Notes: a model not told the origin generated them from the letters alone. Positions 8,753-18,597 are shown, counted from the stretch's first letter. The stretch: DNA of 64,000 nucleotides from an uncultured Metabacillus sp. (GCF_947503125.1 NZ_CANNCR010000005.1:62001-126000); one strand, 5' to 3'. Numbers and translations are program-made.

Positions 8753-9258
8753 GTAAAACAGGATTTCGAGCATTTGCAGCTGGCATGATTGTAGCTACAT
8801 CTGTCCTTGGTGGAACATATTTATTATCTGATAACCAATCTGCATCAGCAGATGATGAGAAAAATGAAATGTCCCAAAGTGATGTTGAATCATACCTAAC
8901 AAGTAATGGGAAAATCGCCATAACAACTGGAGAATATGAAGAATTATTAGCTGCAAAGGATAAAGCTGTACAACAACCTGCTGCAAATAATAATTCACAA
9001 CAAAAAGAAAGTACTTCTACAGAGAATACGACTGAACAATCAAAAGAAGAGGTTATAAAATATAATCTAGTTGTTAAATCAGGTATGACAACTAGTGAGA
9101 TATCTGATTTATTAGAGCAAAATGGGATCATCGAGAATTCCTTTAATTTTGATCAGTTTTTAATTAAAGGGAAATATCATCAAAGAATTCAGCTTGGAAC
9201 CTTCGCTGTGCAAAAAGGGATGACTTTCCAACAGTTAGCAGATGTTTTAACAAGGTAA
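8749..9258 (+). CDS. Exported protein with MltG/YceG-like N-terminal domain
   Basis: A 169-residue protein with an N-terminal membrane helix or signal (AFAAGMIVATSVLGGTYLL), a low-complexity Q/N/E/S linker (about residues 30-105), and a C-terminal domain. VKSGMTTSEISDLLEQNGIIEN followed by FQQLADVLTR in that domain matches the LysM-like subdomain preceding the catalytic part of endolytic transglycosylase MltG (YceG). The catalytic domain is absent, so it probably binds rather than cleaves cell-wall glycan. It overlaps the upstream membrane coiled-coil gene by four bases. The operon ends at the bidirectional terminator shared with phoU. Confidence 0.7.
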   Translation: MSKTGFRAFAAGMIVATSVLGGTYLLSDNQSASADDEKNEMSQSDVESYLTSNGKIAITTGEYEELLAAKDKAVQQPAANNNSQQKESTSTENTTEQSKEEVIKYNLVVKSGMTTSEISDLLEQNGIIENSFNFDQFLIKGKYHQRIQLGTFAVQKGMTFQQLADVLTR

Positions 9259-9270
9259 ACAATAGAGCAT

Positions 9271-9308
9271 ATTAAAAACAGCCATTTAATTCGATGGCTG
9301 TTTTTAAT
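9271..9308. terminator. Bidirectional terminator between the MltG-like gene and phoU
   Basis: ATTAAAAACAGCCAT and its exact inverted copy ATGGCTGTTTTTAAT form a 15-bp stem with an 8-base loop. A- and T-rich flanks let it work on both strands. It serves the two convergent genes. Confidence 0.9.
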
Positions 9309-9350
9309 ATTTTTTATTAATTTGTAATCAACATATAAAAACTAACTTTT

Positions 9351-10010
9351 TTAACTATTTAAATCATATCGTTGACCTTTTACTAAGTACATGATATTTT
9401 CTGATATGTTTGTTGCATGATCTGCTGTTCGTTCAATATAACGGCAAATAAACAATAGCTGGGTAAGTTGTTGTGAATTTTCTTTTTTTGTTTCCATAAG
9501 ATCTAAGATATCCCGGATTGTTTCCCCATATAGCTCATCAACTTGATCATCCATATCAGCTACTTTTTTAGCTAGGACAATATCCTCTTCATTAAAGGCT
9601 TTAATGGAGAGAGAAAGCATCTCAGATGCAATCTTATGCATCTTTTTTATACTATGAATCGGCTTTACCAAAGGTTCATCACCAATTCTAATTGTTGACT
9701 TTGCAATGTTCACCGCAAAATCTGCCATTCTTTCAATGTCACTTGATATTTTGATGGCAACAATTATCCTCCGAAGATCAACAGCTACCGGCTGTTGCTT
9801 AGCAATTAACAGGATGGCAATATCATTAATCTCCTCATCTAGCTCGTCCACCCTATTGTCATCATCAATAATTTCTAATGCTTGTTCAATATGTTGATTT
9901 TCCAGAGCATCTATTGCTTTGCTAAGTGCGATCTCTGTTAAACTTCCAATTTCAATTAATTTATCTCTTAAGTTTTTCAAATCAAATTCAAATCTTTCTC
10001 TTACAGACAT
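9351..10010 (-). CDS. phoU: Phosphate signalling protein PhoU
   Basis: A 219-residue helical protein made of two PhoU repeats. The characteristic metal-site helices appear as VDELDEEIND and IKISSDIERMADFAVNIA in repeat one, and VDELYGE and CRYIERTADHATNISENI in repeat two. PhoU couples the Pst transporter to phosphate signalling and limits uptake when phosphate is plentiful. B. subtilis 168 lacks a pst-linked phoU, so its presence here is a difference. The ATG at 10010 is six bases after AAGGAGGT. It follows pstB but is separated by an intrinsic terminator at 10074-10106. Confidence 0.95.
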   Translation of the reverse strand: MSVRERFEFDLKNLRDKLIEIGSLTEIALSKAIDALENQHIEQALEIIDDDNRVDELDEEINDIAILLIAKQQPVAVDLRRIIVAIKISSDIERMADFAVNIAKSTIRIGDEPLVKPIHSIKKMHKIASEMLSLSIKAFNEEDIVLAKKVADMDDQVDELYGETIRDILDLMETKKENSQQLTQLLFICRYIERTADHATNISENIMYLVKGQRYDLNS

Positions 10011-10073
10011 TCTCATACCTCCTTATATTATCTTATTCCCTAAAAATGAGATTTCATAACATAGAAAGCTAGT

Positions 10074-10106
10074 AAAAAAGCCGTGCCAGTTGGGATTAGC
10101 ACGACT
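10074..10106 (-). terminator. Terminator between pstB and phoU
   Basis: On the minus strand GTCGTGC pairs with GCACGGC around a 12-base loop, followed by six T residues. It would reduce read-through from pstSCAB into phoU. Confidence 0.75.
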
Positions 10107-10116
10107 TAATTTTTCA

Positions 10117-10929
10117 TTAACCAAATCGACCGGTAATGTAATCCTCCGTTCTTTTATCAGAAGGATTTGAAAATAATCGATCTGTATCCGTATATTCAAC
10201 AACCTCACCATTCAAAAAGAATGCTGTACGATCTGAAATACGAGCTGCTTGTTGCATGTTGTGAGTTACGATAATAATACTATAATTTTGTTTTAATTCT
10301 TGAATCAATTCTTCTATTTTCAATGTAGAGATTGGATCAAGTGCAGAGGTCGGTTCGTCCATTAGGATAACGTCAGGTTCAATCGCAAGACAACGTGCAA
10401 TACATAAACGCTGCTGTTGACCACCTGATAGACCATAGGCATTTTCTTTTAAGCGGTCTTTCACTTCATCCCAAATCGCCGCACCTCGTAAACTTCTCTC
10501 AACAATTTCATCGATAATTTTTTTATCTTTAATTCCATGGATTCTAGGACCGTATGCGATATTGTCATAAATTGATTTAGGAAAAGGATTTGGTTTTTGA
10601 AAGACCATACCTACCTGTGTTCTAAGCTCTTCTACACCATAAGACTTATCAAAAATATTCTTCCCTCGATAAAGAATTTGTCCAGATGTACGAACAATTG
10701 GAATCAATTCAACCATACGGTTAAGTGTTTTGATATACGTAGATTTTCCGCATCCTGAAGGTCCAATAATAGCTGTTACATCATTTTCAAGAATATCTAA
10801 TTCAATATTTTTTAGGGCTTGATCTTTTCCATACCACAAATTTAAATTATCAGTTTTATATACAACATTTTTATTTTGGTTTAATTGTTCATTTTGTGTA
10901 GTTTCTCTTTTAATTTTTACACTTTCCAT
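10117..10929 (-). CDS. pstB: Phosphate ABC transporter ATP-binding protein PstB
   Basis: A 270-residue ATPase of the high-affinity phosphate importer. It shows Walker [10 protein letters not shown] (about residue 57), the Q-loop in [11 protein letters not shown], the ABC signature LSGGQQQRL, Walker [14 protein letters not shown] and a switch histidine in IIVTHNM. The N-terminal extension (about 25 residues, QN-rich) is slightly longer than usual. It acts at the cytoplasmic face of PstC-PstA. Only one pstB is present, whereas B. subtilis carries two (pstBA, pstBB). TGGAGGGG precedes the start. It is the last gene of pstSCAB before a terminator. Confidence 0.97.
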   Translation of the reverse strand: MESVKIKRETTQNEQLNQNKNVVYKTDNLNLWYGKDQALKNIELDILENDVTAIIGPSGCGKSTYIKTLNRMVELIPIVRTSGQILYRGKNIFDKSYGVEELRTQVGMVFQKPNPFPKSIYDNIAYGPRIHGIKDKKIIDEIVERSLRGAAIWDEVKDRLKENAYGLSGGQQQRLCIARCLAIEPDVILMDEPTSALDPISTLKIEELIQELKQNYSIIIVTHNMQQAARISDRTAFFLNGEVVEYTDTDRLFSNPSDKRTEDYITGRFG

Positions 10930-10955
10930 ATGAAAACCCCTCCAGATAAAGCTTT

Positions 10956-11834
10956 TTAATAACGTTTTTGGAACTTATTCCGAATTAACACGGCAACAGA
11001 ATTCATTACAATTAAGAAAATGAATAGCACAATAATACCAGCAGCTGCAACATCCTGGAATTCAGGCTGCGGTCTCGCCGCCCAGTTATAAATTTGAATC
11101 GGCATGACTGTAAATGTGCTCATTACGTTTTCAGGCAGGTAGTTTACGAAAGCAAATGCACCAACTACTAATAATGGAGCTGTCTCCCCTATTGCACGTG
11201 AGAACGCTAAGATGCTTCCAGTAATGATACCAGGAATTGCTGCCGGTAACACAACCCTCATAATCGTTTGCCATTTTGTTGCACCCATTCCGTAGGAAGC
11301 TTCACGAAGTTCCTTTGGAACCGAGCGAATTGCTTCCTGTGAAGCTACAACAATTACTGGAAGTACAAGTAGGGCCATTGTCAATCCACCTGCTAAAATG
11401 CTTCGGCCAAAGTCAAAGAAACGAACAAACACAGTTAAACCTAATAGTCCAAAAACAATAGAAGGTACACCAGCAAGGTTTGAAATATTTGTTTGAATAA
11501 ATGTATTGATTTTACTTTTCTTCGCATATTCTTCCAAATAAATGGCGGTTCCAACAGATAATACCAATGCAATTGGAATGGTAACTGCCATTACCCATAA
11601 TGAGCCAACAATAGCAGCTTTAATCCCGGAACGTTCTGGTCTTCTTGATGCATAATTTTGGAAAAATTCAAGTGTAAAATAGCTAGATCCTTGAGTGAAT
11701 ATCCGATATAAGAGTACCGCTAAAACCACTAATGCTATAAAAGTAGCCGCAAAGAAAATCCATCTAAACGTCTGATTTAACGCTAAGCGTCCACCCATAT
11801 TGTTTTTTACAATATTTTGATCTATTAATTTCAT
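10956..11834 (-). CDS. pstA: Phosphate ABC transporter permease PstA
   Basis: A 292-residue inner-membrane permease with six predicted helices. It has the BPD permease EAA-loop region ([30 protein letters not shown]), which contacts the ATPase. It pairs with PstC to form the phosphate channel. The start codon lies one base after the pstC stop, with GAGGAA as ribosome binding site, so translation is coupled. Downstream pstB starts 26 bases later. Length is normal. Confidence 0.96.
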   Translation of the reverse strand: MKLIDQNIVKNNMGGRLALNQTFRWIFFAATFIALVVLAVLLYRIFTQGSSYFTLEFFQNYASRRPERSGIKAAIVGSLWVMAVTIPIALVLSVGTAIYLEEYAKKSKINTFIQTNISNLAGVPSIVFGLLGLTVFVRFFDFGRSILAGGLTMALLVLPVIVVASQEAIRSVPKELREASYGMGATKWQTIMRVVLPAAIPGIITGSILAFSRAIGETAPLLVVGAFAFVNYLPENVMSTFTVMPIQIYNWAARPQPEFQDVAAAGIIVLFIFLIVMNSVAVLIRNKFQKRY

Positions 11835-11835
11835 A

Positions 11836-12783
11836 TTAGTATTCCTCCCTAAAGCGTCGAGAAATATATTGTGCTAAAAGGTTAAGAATGAGTGTAAACA
11901 AGAATAATGTCATCCCTACAGCATAGATGCTGTAATAAACCGTTGTTCCAAAACCAGCATCCCCTCCGCTAACCTGAACAATATACGCCGTCATTGTCTG
12001 AATTGATTCAGTCGGGTCAAAAGTTAGTTTAGGAGTAGCTCCGCCAGCTAAAGAAACAATCATTGTTTCACCAATAGCACGAGAAATACCTAATACGAAT
12101 GATGCGACAATACCTGACATTGCAGCTGGAACAATTACCTTCATCGTTACTTCGAACTTAGTAGCTCCTAAAGCTAAAGCTCCTTCCCTCATGGAATTCG
12201 GAACTGAGCTCATTGCATCTTCTGAAAGAGATGCAATCATTGGGATAATCATGATTCCAACCACAATTCCAGGACTTAATGCATTGAATAAACCCAAGTC
12301 AGGAACCATTTTTTGCAATAATGGTGTGACGAAGGTTAAAGCGAAAAATCCATAAACAATTGTTGGTATACCAGCTAAAACTTCTAATATCGGTTTAATG
12401 ATTCGTCTTGTACGATCTGATGCATATTCACTCAAGAATATAGCAGCTGCTAATCCAATTGGAACAGCTACAATGATGGCGATTACTGTAATTAATAGTG
12501 TACCTGATACCAATGCACCAATTCCATATGTTGCACTCTCTTCAAAGAAAGGATACCATTCCTTTGCAGTAAGGAATTCAACAACTGATACTCTACTGAA
12601 GAAGGTAACTGTTTCAAATATTAATGTTAAAACTATACCTATTGTAGTTAAAATAGATATTAGTGCTAAGATAAACAAAATTCCAGGAACCATTTTCTCT
12701 ACGATTTGATTAGTGCTTTTTTTTGATTTTTTCTCTCTGATTAACTCTCGCACACTAATATTTTGCTGATTTGTTAAAGCCAT
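11836..12783 (-). CDS. pstC: Phosphate ABC transporter permease PstC
   Basis: A 315-residue permease with six predicted helices and the cytoplasmic coupling loop REGALALGATKFEVTMKVIVPAAMSGI. The longer reading frame begins in the intergenic region. I place the start at ATG 12783 because GGAAAGGGG lies eight bases upstream and the product then begins MALTNQQNIS, a normal length for PstC. A hairpin at 12816-12838 sits between pstS and this gene. That may lower pstC expression relative to the binding protein, which is needed in excess. Confidence 0.95.
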   Translation of the reverse strand: MALTNQQNISVRELIREKKSKKSTNQIVEKMVPGILFILALISILTTIGIVLTLIFETVTFFSRVSVVEFLTAKEWYPFFEESATYGIGALVSGTLLITVIAIIVAVPIGLAAAIFLSEYASDRTRRIIKPILEVLAGIPTIVYGFFALTFVTPLLQKMVPDLGLFNALSPGIVVGIMIIPMIASLSEDAMSSVPNSMREGALALGATKFEVTMKVIVPAAMSGIVASFVLGISRAIGETMIVSLAGGATPKLTFDPTESIQTMTAYIVQVSGGDAGFGTTVYYSIYAVGMTLFLFTLILNLLAQYISRRFREEY

Positions 12784-12815
12784 TTGAAATACCCCTTTCC
12801 AAGCATAGGAAGAAA

Positions 12816-12838
12816 GATGAGAAGCAATGCTCCTCATC
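12816..12838 (-). terminator. Hairpin between pstS and pstC (attenuator or mRNA stabiliser)
   Basis: On the minus strand GATGAGGAGC pairs with GCTTCTCATC (10 bp, one G-T pair) around loop ATT, followed by a weak T-rich stretch (TTTCTTCC). The poor T tract suggests partial termination or protection of the pstS message. Confidence 0.6.
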
Positions 12839-12853
12839 CACATTATTTAGTAA

Positions 12854-13837
12854 TTATTTTAAACCTTCTAGAGTTTCAAGTTGTTTTGTATATTCTTCTT
12901 CTGGAAGAGAAACATAACCAACTTCTTCTGCTAATGCTCCAGCATTCTCAAGATAGAATTTCACATATTCATACACAGGACCATCTTCTTTAATAGAAGC
13001 ATTGTTCACATAAATGTATAATGGACGTGAAAGTGGGTTGTACTCACCAGATTCAACTGATTCATTTGTCGGCTCAACAGCTTCCCCAGCTTCATTTACT
13101 ATTGGAACTACCTTTAAGTTATCTTTGTTTTCTAAGTAATACGCATATCCAAAGTATCCAATTGCATTTGTATCACCAGTTACACCTTTAACTAATGTGT
13201 TATCATCCTCTGATAATGTTGCAGCTTTTACAATCGGTGCGTCTTCTAGAATAACTTCATTGAAATAATCGTAAGTACCAGAGTCAGCTCCAGGAGAGAA
13301 GAATTTCACTTCTTCAGCTGGCCATTCAGGGTTAATATCAGACCATTTTTTTGTTTTTCCATCTTCAACCCAAAGTTTCTTTAAGTCTTCAACTGTTAAT
13401 TGATCAACAAAATCATTTTCTTTGTTTACAACAATTGAAAGACCATCGAAAGCAACTTTAAATTCTGTGAATTCAATTCCATTATCAGCAGCTGCTTGTT
13501 TTTCTTCTTCTTTAATTGGACGAGATGCTTGAGAAATATCTGTTTCACCTACTGTGAACTTTTCAAAGCCGCCACCAGTTCCAGATACACCGATTGGAGC
13601 TTGTACATTTGGGTTATCAATTGAAAATTCTTCAGAAATTGCTTCACCGATTGGAGCAACAGTTGATGATCCATCAATACCAATTTCACCTTCTAATTGA
13701 GCAGCTGAATCTTCACCTGCAGTTTCATTAGTTTCAGTTTCACCTGAAGCCGCATCATCACCGTTTCCACAAGCTGCAGCAAATGCTACAAGTGAAGAAA
13801 GGATGATTGATAATGCTAGAAATTTAAAGCTTTTCAT
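12854..13837 (-). CDS. pstS: Phosphate-binding lipoprotein PstS
   Basis: A 327-residue lipoprotein. The signal peptide ends in the lipobox VAFAAAC, with Cys23 as the lipidated residue, followed by an acidic linker. The mature domain begins [20 protein letters not shown] and contains the phosphate-contacting motifs [14 protein letters not shown] and [11 protein letters not shown] of family 4 phosphate-binding proteins. It captures phosphate outside the membrane and delivers it to PstC-PstA. It is first in the operon, and candidate PhoP boxes at 13910-13937 indicate induction by phosphate starvation. Confidence 0.97.
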   Translation of the reverse strand: MKSFKFLALSIILSSLVAFAAACGNGDDAASGETETNETAGEDSAAQLEGEIGIDGSSTVAPIGEAISEEFSIDNPNVQAPIGVSGTGGGFEKFTVGETDISQASRPIKEEEKQAAADNGIEFTEFKVAFDGLSIVVNKENDFVDQLTVEDLKKLWVEDGKTKKWSDINPEWPAEEVKFFSPGADSGTYDYFNEVILEDAPIVKAATLSEDDNTLVKGVTGDTNAIGYFGYAYYLENKDNLKVVPIVNEAGEAVEPTNESVESGEYNPLSRPLYIYVNNASIKEDGPVYEYVKFYLENAGALAEEVGYVSLPEEEYTKQLETLEGLK

Positions 13838-13909
13838 TCTTTAATTCCCCCTAGAATATTGGTTGTTTTGTCCTACGTTTATTAGAATAACGCTTGAGTA
13901 TTAATAACG

Positions 13910-13937
13910 TTTTAACTGAATGTAAAGGTTTTGTAAA
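13910..13937 (-). promoter_or_regulatory. PhoP box (Pho regulon operator) upstream of pstS
   Basis: On the minus strand two TTTACA repeats and one TTAAAA repeat occur with exact 11-base periodicity (starts at 13937, 13926 and 13915). This matches the direct TT(A/T)ACA repeats spaced by five bases that Bacillus PhoP binds. It lies about 75-100 bases before the pstS start codon. Confidence 0.75.
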
Positions 13938-14135
13938 TTCGTGAAGCAGTTTGTCATATTTTGTATAAAATTGGGGATATAAGGCGTTAAAACAGTTATT
14001 TCTAGAAGCATTTTCATTAGTCTTTTACGTTTACAATGCTCTTATGCATTAATAAATGTAAAAAAGAATAGGGAGTAGTAATAACTTTCATCCTATTCCT
14101 TCCTACTTTTTATTCATAATTACTTTTAATACAAA

Positions 14136-15425
14136 TTACCCACCGCTATCTCCATCTGCAAGATGCGGTTTACGAATAGGCTTTTGGTCTGTTTCTTCAA
14201 TAGGTGCAGGACTATCCTCAACTTTTACATTCCTGACGAAAAAGTAAATAATGAAATGACCAGCTCCGATGATCGCCAATAAAATGGGGATGCTTTGTTT
14301 TTCATTGAAAAAGATTACAGCAAATAAGAAGCAAAGGATTGATAAAATACGGCCTGAGTTTAAAAAAATCTCTTTTACAACTATATATTCAATTCTTGCT
14401 TTCGCTGCATTCCATGCACGGCCGATAACATCATATGTTATTGATGAGTAGGGAACTAAAAGCATCGGGTATCCAAATGCAATTAATACCGCATATATTA
14501 GCAACTTGGTGTAGGTTAAATCGAAAAGAAGAACGAAGATGGACAAATAAAGAAAAATCCCTCCCATTAATATGAACATCTTTCTTTTTGATTTTTTAAT
14601 AATTCTAGTTGCTAAATAATAAGCCAGAAACGCTGCACTTGAGTTTACCAGACCAAATTTACCAAGCGCTAATTCACTCCCGGTCGTAATAAAAACAAAG
14701 ACGCCAATCACAAACGCAAATGTCCCTTCACGCAGTCCCTGAAAAAAATGAGCATGAAGAATGAGTCTCCAATTTTTATCCTTTTTTCTTTCCACTAAGA
14801 TGCGTTTAAATATATACTCCCCTTCTGCAGGTCTTCTTTTTAAAAAAAAGCTAAGTACAACCGCACCTGAAAATAACAATAGTGATATGGAAAATATAAT
14901 TGTATATCCTGAAAATTTTTCTAACCTTGAGATCACATAGCCTGCTACTATTGGCCCGACCATTCCAGCAGTTGAATTCAAAATCCCCATGAAGCCATTA
15001 AAAAAATCCCTTGTATCAGGTTCTGTTATTTCAAAGGTTAGTACATTAAAGGCTAACCAATAAAAGCCGTAGCCGACACCGAGAGTTCCACCTAATAAAA
15101 TAAGATATTTTGCTGCTGAACCACCTATTATTAGTACGATGAGGAAAAAAATCGCCAAAAAAATTACGCCTAATCGTAATACAACGACACGGTCAACCTT
15201 TTTAGCAAGCCTCCCAGCAAATATAAACGTCAGCGGCTGCATAACAACGATTGATAAGTTGTAAATGCCTAAATCAACAAATTCACCTGATTGCTTCCAT
15301 AAATACACATTTACGAATGTATTGGACAAAGCAATGCTTAAAGAATATAAACCGCCAATAACTAATAATAAAACTAAATCTTTACTGACATGCACATTAC
15401 CAATAATCTTTTGCAGTTTTGACAT
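14136..15425 (-). CDS. yqgE: Major facilitator superfamily transporter YqgE
   Basis: A 429-residue MFS protein with about twelve predicted helices and a hydrophilic, proline-rich tail. Substrate is unknown. MFS features include the loop FAGRLAKKVDRVVVLRLG after helix two and the central cytoplasmic loop RRPAEGEYIFKRILVERKK. AAGGGGAG precedes the start. Its position between pstS and sodA corresponds to B. subtilis yqgE. In B. subtilis the penicillin-binding protein gene pbpA lies between yqgE and pst, and it is missing here. Transcribed alone as far as spacing shows. Confidence 0.85.
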   Translation of the reverse strand: MSKLQKIIGNVHVSKDLVLLLVIGGLYSLSIALSNTFVNVYLWKQSGEFVDLGIYNLSIVVMQPLTFIFAGRLAKKVDRVVVLRLGVIFLAIFFLIVLIIGGSAAKYLILLGGTLGVGYGFYWLAFNVLTFEITEPDTRDFFNGFMGILNSTAGMVGPIVAGYVISRLEKFSGYTIIFSISLLLFSGAVVLSFFLKRRPAEGEYIFKRILVERKKDKNWRLILHAHFFQGLREGTFAFVIGVFVFITTGSELALGKFGLVNSSAAFLAYYLATRIIKKSKRKMFILMGGIFLYLSIFVLLFDLTYTKLLIYAVLIAFGYPMLLVPYSSITYDVIGRAWNAAKARIEYIVVKEIFLNSGRILSILCFLFAVIFFNEKQSIPILLAIIGAGHFIIYFFVRNVKVEDSPAPIEETDQKPIRKPHLADGDSGG

Positions 15426-15594
15426 AAGAACTACTCCCCTTCAACTTCTACTACATAGTCTGTCTTATCACTTTGGAGATATGTATTTTTATTAAAATTG
15501 ATGTGTTTTGGGGAATGTTTCTTATATTGAAGTCAAATCCAGAGGTATGTTGTCATACATGACGGAGTTTGCCCAAACTTTTGAAAAAATAAAA

Positions 15595-15623
15595 AGAAGA
15601 GCCAACTAGTGGTCAGCTCTTCT
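15595..15623 (-). terminator. sodA terminator
   Basis: On the minus strand AGAAGAGC pairs with GCTCTTCT across a 13-base loop with an internal GACC/GTTG pairing, followed by TTTTTATTTTTTC. It lies 12 bases after the sodA stop codon. Confidence 0.85.
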
Positions 15624-15634
15624 ATCAACAACAA

Positions 15635-16243
15635 TTATTTTGCTGCGTTATAACGGTTTGCTACTTCATCCCAATTAACGACATTCCAGAATGATGCAAT
15701 GTAATCTGGGCGACGATTTTGATAATTTAAGTAGTATGCATGCTCCCATACATCCAATCCTAGAATAGGTGTTTTACCTTCCATTAATGGAGAATCTTGG
15801 TTTGGCGTGCTTGTTACTTCTAATTCTCCATTATTAACAACTAACCAAGCCCAGCCAGAACCGAAGCGAGTAGTTGCAGCTTTTGCAAACTCTTCTTTAA
15901 AACTGTCGTAGCTGCCAAATTTGGCATTAATCGCATCAGCTAGTTCTCCAGATGGTGCTCCACCGCCATTTGGTGAAAGAATTGTCCAGAATAAGCTATG
16001 GTTAGCATGTCCACCACCGTTATTGCGTACAGCTGTACGAATTGCTTCAGGAACAGCATCTAAATTAGATACTAATTCTTCAACACTTTTGCTTGCAAGA
16101 TCAGCGTGACCTTCTAAAGCTGCGTTCACGTTAGTGATATAAGTGTTGTGATGTTTTGTGTGATGAATATTCATCGTTTCTTTGTCAATATGTGGTTCTA
16201 GTGCATCATATGCATAAGGTAATTGAGGTAATTCATAAGCCAT
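15635..16243 (-). CDS. sodA: Manganese superoxide dismutase SodA
   Basis: A 202-residue cytoplasmic enzyme that converts superoxide to hydrogen peroxide and oxygen. Metal ligands are visible as His27, His82 (NHSLFW), Asp164 and His168, the last two in the signature DVWEHAYY. The sequence is the Bacillus MnSOD type, including the GGGGAP loop. AAAGGAGGAAAT precedes the ATG, a strong ribosome binding site that suits high expression. It is monocistronic, with its own terminator, between yqgE and a DUF456 gene as in B. subtilis. Confidence 0.97.
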   Translation of the reverse strand: MAYELPQLPYAYDALEPHIDKETMNIHHTKHHNTYITNVNAALEGHADLASKSVEELVSNLDAVPEAIRTAVRNNGGGHANHSLFWTILSPNGGGAPSGELADAINAKFGSYDSFKEEFAKAATTRFGSGWAWLVVNNGELEVTSTPNQDSPLMEGKTPILGLDVWEHAYYLNYQNRRPDYIASFWNVVNWDEVANRYNAAK

Positions 16244-16405
16244 TTTTTATTTCCTCCTTTAATATGTACAATCTAAAGCATTGGATTTGCTTTCCAACCT
16301 AAGGTTACCAAATTTGGCCGTTACTTTCAATTGAAAAGCATGCAAGACATCTATCATTTTTTGCTTTTATCTGAAAATTATGTACTATATTTTTCAGCAA
16401 TGTCC

Positions 16406-16888
16406 TTATAAAATGACGATTAAAAAATAACCAATCATGATAAGCTGCAAAACACCTTTTGCTACAACACCAGAAATAAAACCAATAAGGGAACCGACAC
16501 CACTTTTCATTGATGATGAGAAATCCTTCTTATGAACAATCAATTCTGCAATGATCGCACCGATAAACGGTCCAAGGATAATTCCCAGAATTGGAATAAC
16601 GAACGGGCCAATGATTAAGCCAATTGTGCTTCCCCAAATTGCAGCTTTACTCCCGCCAAATTTCTTTACGCCAACTAAATTTGTCAGATAATCTGCTGCA
16701 AACAAAATGGCCACAAACATCCCTTCAATGATCCAAAAGGTAATCGTAAGCTTTGAAAAATCAAATAAAAACCCATATAAAACAAATCCGGCAACAATAA
16801 AAACGACACTTGGAATTATAGGATATACCAAACCAACAAATGCAATTATGAACATTAATACGATCAGTGACCAATATAAATATTCCAT
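16406..16888 (-). CDS. yqgC: DUF456 family membrane protein YqgC
   Basis: A 160-residue, very hydrophobic protein with about five helices. The DUF456 pattern is clear: an N-terminal helix pair with [14 protein letters not shown], then [27 protein letters not shown], a glycine-rich re-entrant-like region [24 protein letters not shown], and a C-terminal helix. Function is unknown. AGGAGG precedes the start. The neighbour sodA is on the same strand but has a 160-base gap. Confidence 0.85.
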   Translation of the reverse strand: MEYLYWSLIVLMFIIAFVGLVYPIIPSVVFIVAGFVLYGFLFDFSKLTITFWIIEGMFVAILFAADYLTNLVGVKKFGGSKAAIWGSTIGLIIGPFVIPILGIILGPFIGAIIAELIVHKKDFSSSMKSGVGSLIGFISGVVAKGVLQLIMIGYFLIVIL

Positions 16889-16965
16889 TTAAAACCTCCT
16901 ATAAAAAAGAAGCAAGGGAGCCCTTGCTATCCATTATACCTAATATAGTTTTCATTTCATAAGCT

Positions 16966-18597
16966 TTAGTTTCTATAACCTAAAACTGCCTCAGCAATAT
17001 TTACAGAATGATCGCCGATTCGTTCTAAATTACTAATAATATCAACAAATACGACTCCTGCTGAACCGGAGCATTCACCTTCATTAATCCTCATAATATG
17101 CTTTTTACGAAGAGTACGCTCCATTTTATCGATTTGTTCTTCAGATTTTAACACCTTTGCAGCTAAAGAAGTGTCTTTATCGTCTAGAGATGTGATTGCA
17201 TCCTTAAATGTTTGGATGGTTAGGTGGAACATATCCTCTAAATCTTGTTTTGCTGATTCCGTTAATTTAACTTTATTTGTCAGCTGGTAGCGAACTAATT
17301 CAATAACATTTTCACAGTGATCGCCGATCCGCTCAATATCACGAACTGTATCAAGGAGCATGCTATGTTCTTCAGATTCAGTATTAGACATTTGACTTCT
17401 TGAAATTAAAATTAAATAATCAGTAATTTTACGATCTAAGTTATTAATTGCCTCTTCCAATTGTAAAGCAGTATCAGCATGCTTTTGGGAATAGGTTTTT
17501 TGATATGAATTCGCCTCTTCCAATCCGAGTGCAGCAAAATTACCCATTCGCAGTACCTCTTCTTTAGCTTGCCCTAACGCAATAGAAGACGATTGCTCAA
17601 TAAAAATTGGATCTAAATGCTTAGGTTTATAATCAATAAAAATATCTTCCCCTGGAATAATCTTTGTAACGATCCAAGCTAATGCTCCTATAAATGGAAA
17701 TTGGATAATTGTATTAATAACATTAAACGACCCGTGAGCAAAAGCAATCGTCATTTCTGGATTTAACCCCATTACTAATTGTAAATATTGGATATAATTA
17801 AAATACAATGGAAGAAAAATCATAAAGATCGTTGTACCAATTAAATTAAACAGAACATGTGTCAGCGCAGCTCTTCTGGCTGCAACCGTTGCCCCAATTG
17901 ATGCTAAAACAGCGGTAATTGTTGTACCAATATTATCACCAAACAAGACTGGCAAAGCTGCTTGTAAATCAATAAGCCCTTGCCCAAATAATTCTTGAAG
18001 AATTCCAATTGTTGCACTTGAGCTTTGAACGATTACTGTAAAAACTGTTCCAATAACGACTCCTAATAAAGGATTATCACTCATACTAACGGTTAAATCG
18101 TGAAATTCCTGTAAAGATCTTAATGGCTTCATTCCTGAGCCCATTAGCTCTAATCCATAGAATAACGCACCTAAACCTAAAATAATTTGGCCGATACTGT
18201 GTACTTGCTTATTTTTAAAAAAGAATAACATGACTGCGCCAATAAAAATAACTGGTAAAGCATACTCTGCAACATCGATGCCAATTATAAAAGCGGTAAC
18301 GGTTGTTCCGATATTAGCTCCCATAATAACTCCGATGGCTTGTCTTAATGTCATAAAGCCTGCACTAACAAGCCCGACAGTAATAACCGTGGTCCCGCTG
18401 CTTGATTGAATTAACACTGTTACAATGATACCTGCTAATACTCCCATAAATGGGTTTGTTGTAAACTTATCTAGTATATCTCTTAATTTGTCTCCAGCAG
18501 ACCTTTGAAGACCGTCACCCATGTATTTTATTCCAAATAAAAAGATCCCAAGGCCACCCAAAAATTCAAATATCATCTTTTGGATATCGAGTTCCAC
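16966..18597 (-). CDS. Na/Pi cotransporter family protein with C-terminal PhoU-like domain
   Basis: A 543-residue protein. Residues 1-310 hold two inverted Na/Pi-cotransporter repeats with the paired QSSS motifs (TVLIQSSSGTTV and TVIVQSSSATIG) and GANIGTT/GDNIGTT. The C-terminal 200 residues are helical with PhoU-like motifs (IERIGDHCENVIE, LERIGDHSVNIAEA). It is probably a sodium-coupled phosphate or anion transporter under cytoplasmic control. B. subtilis YqeW is a shorter relative. A GTG at 18597, nine bases after GAGGGG, is the best start. The upstream ATG at 18699 lacks a binding site and would add 34 non-hydrophobic residues. Confidence 0.85.
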   Translation of the reverse strand: MELDIQKMIFEFLGGLGIFLFGIKYMGDGLQRSAGDKLRDILDKFTTNPFMGVLAGIIVTVLIQSSSGTTVITVGLVSAGFMTLRQAIGVIMGANIGTTVTAFIIGIDVAEYALPVIFIGAVMLFFFKNKQVHSIGQIILGLGALFYGLELMGSGMKPLRSLQEFHDLTVSMSDNPLLGVVIGTVFTVIVQSSSATIGILQELFGQGLIDLQAALPVLFGDNIGTTITAVLASIGATVAARRAALTHVLFNLIGTTIFMIFLPLYFNYIQYLQLVMGLNPEMTIAFAHGSFNVINTIIQFPFIGALAWIVTKIIPGEDIFIDYKPKHLDPIFIEQSSSIALGQAKEEVLRMGNFAALGLEEANSYQKTYSQKHADTALQLEEAINNLDRKITDYLILISRSQMSNTESEEHSMLLDTVRDIERIGDHCENVIELVRYQLTNKVKLTESAKQDLEDMFHLTIQTFKDAITSLDDKDTSLAAKVLKSEEQIDKMERTLRKKHIMRINEGECSGSAGVVFVDIISNLERIGDHSVNIAEAVLGYRN

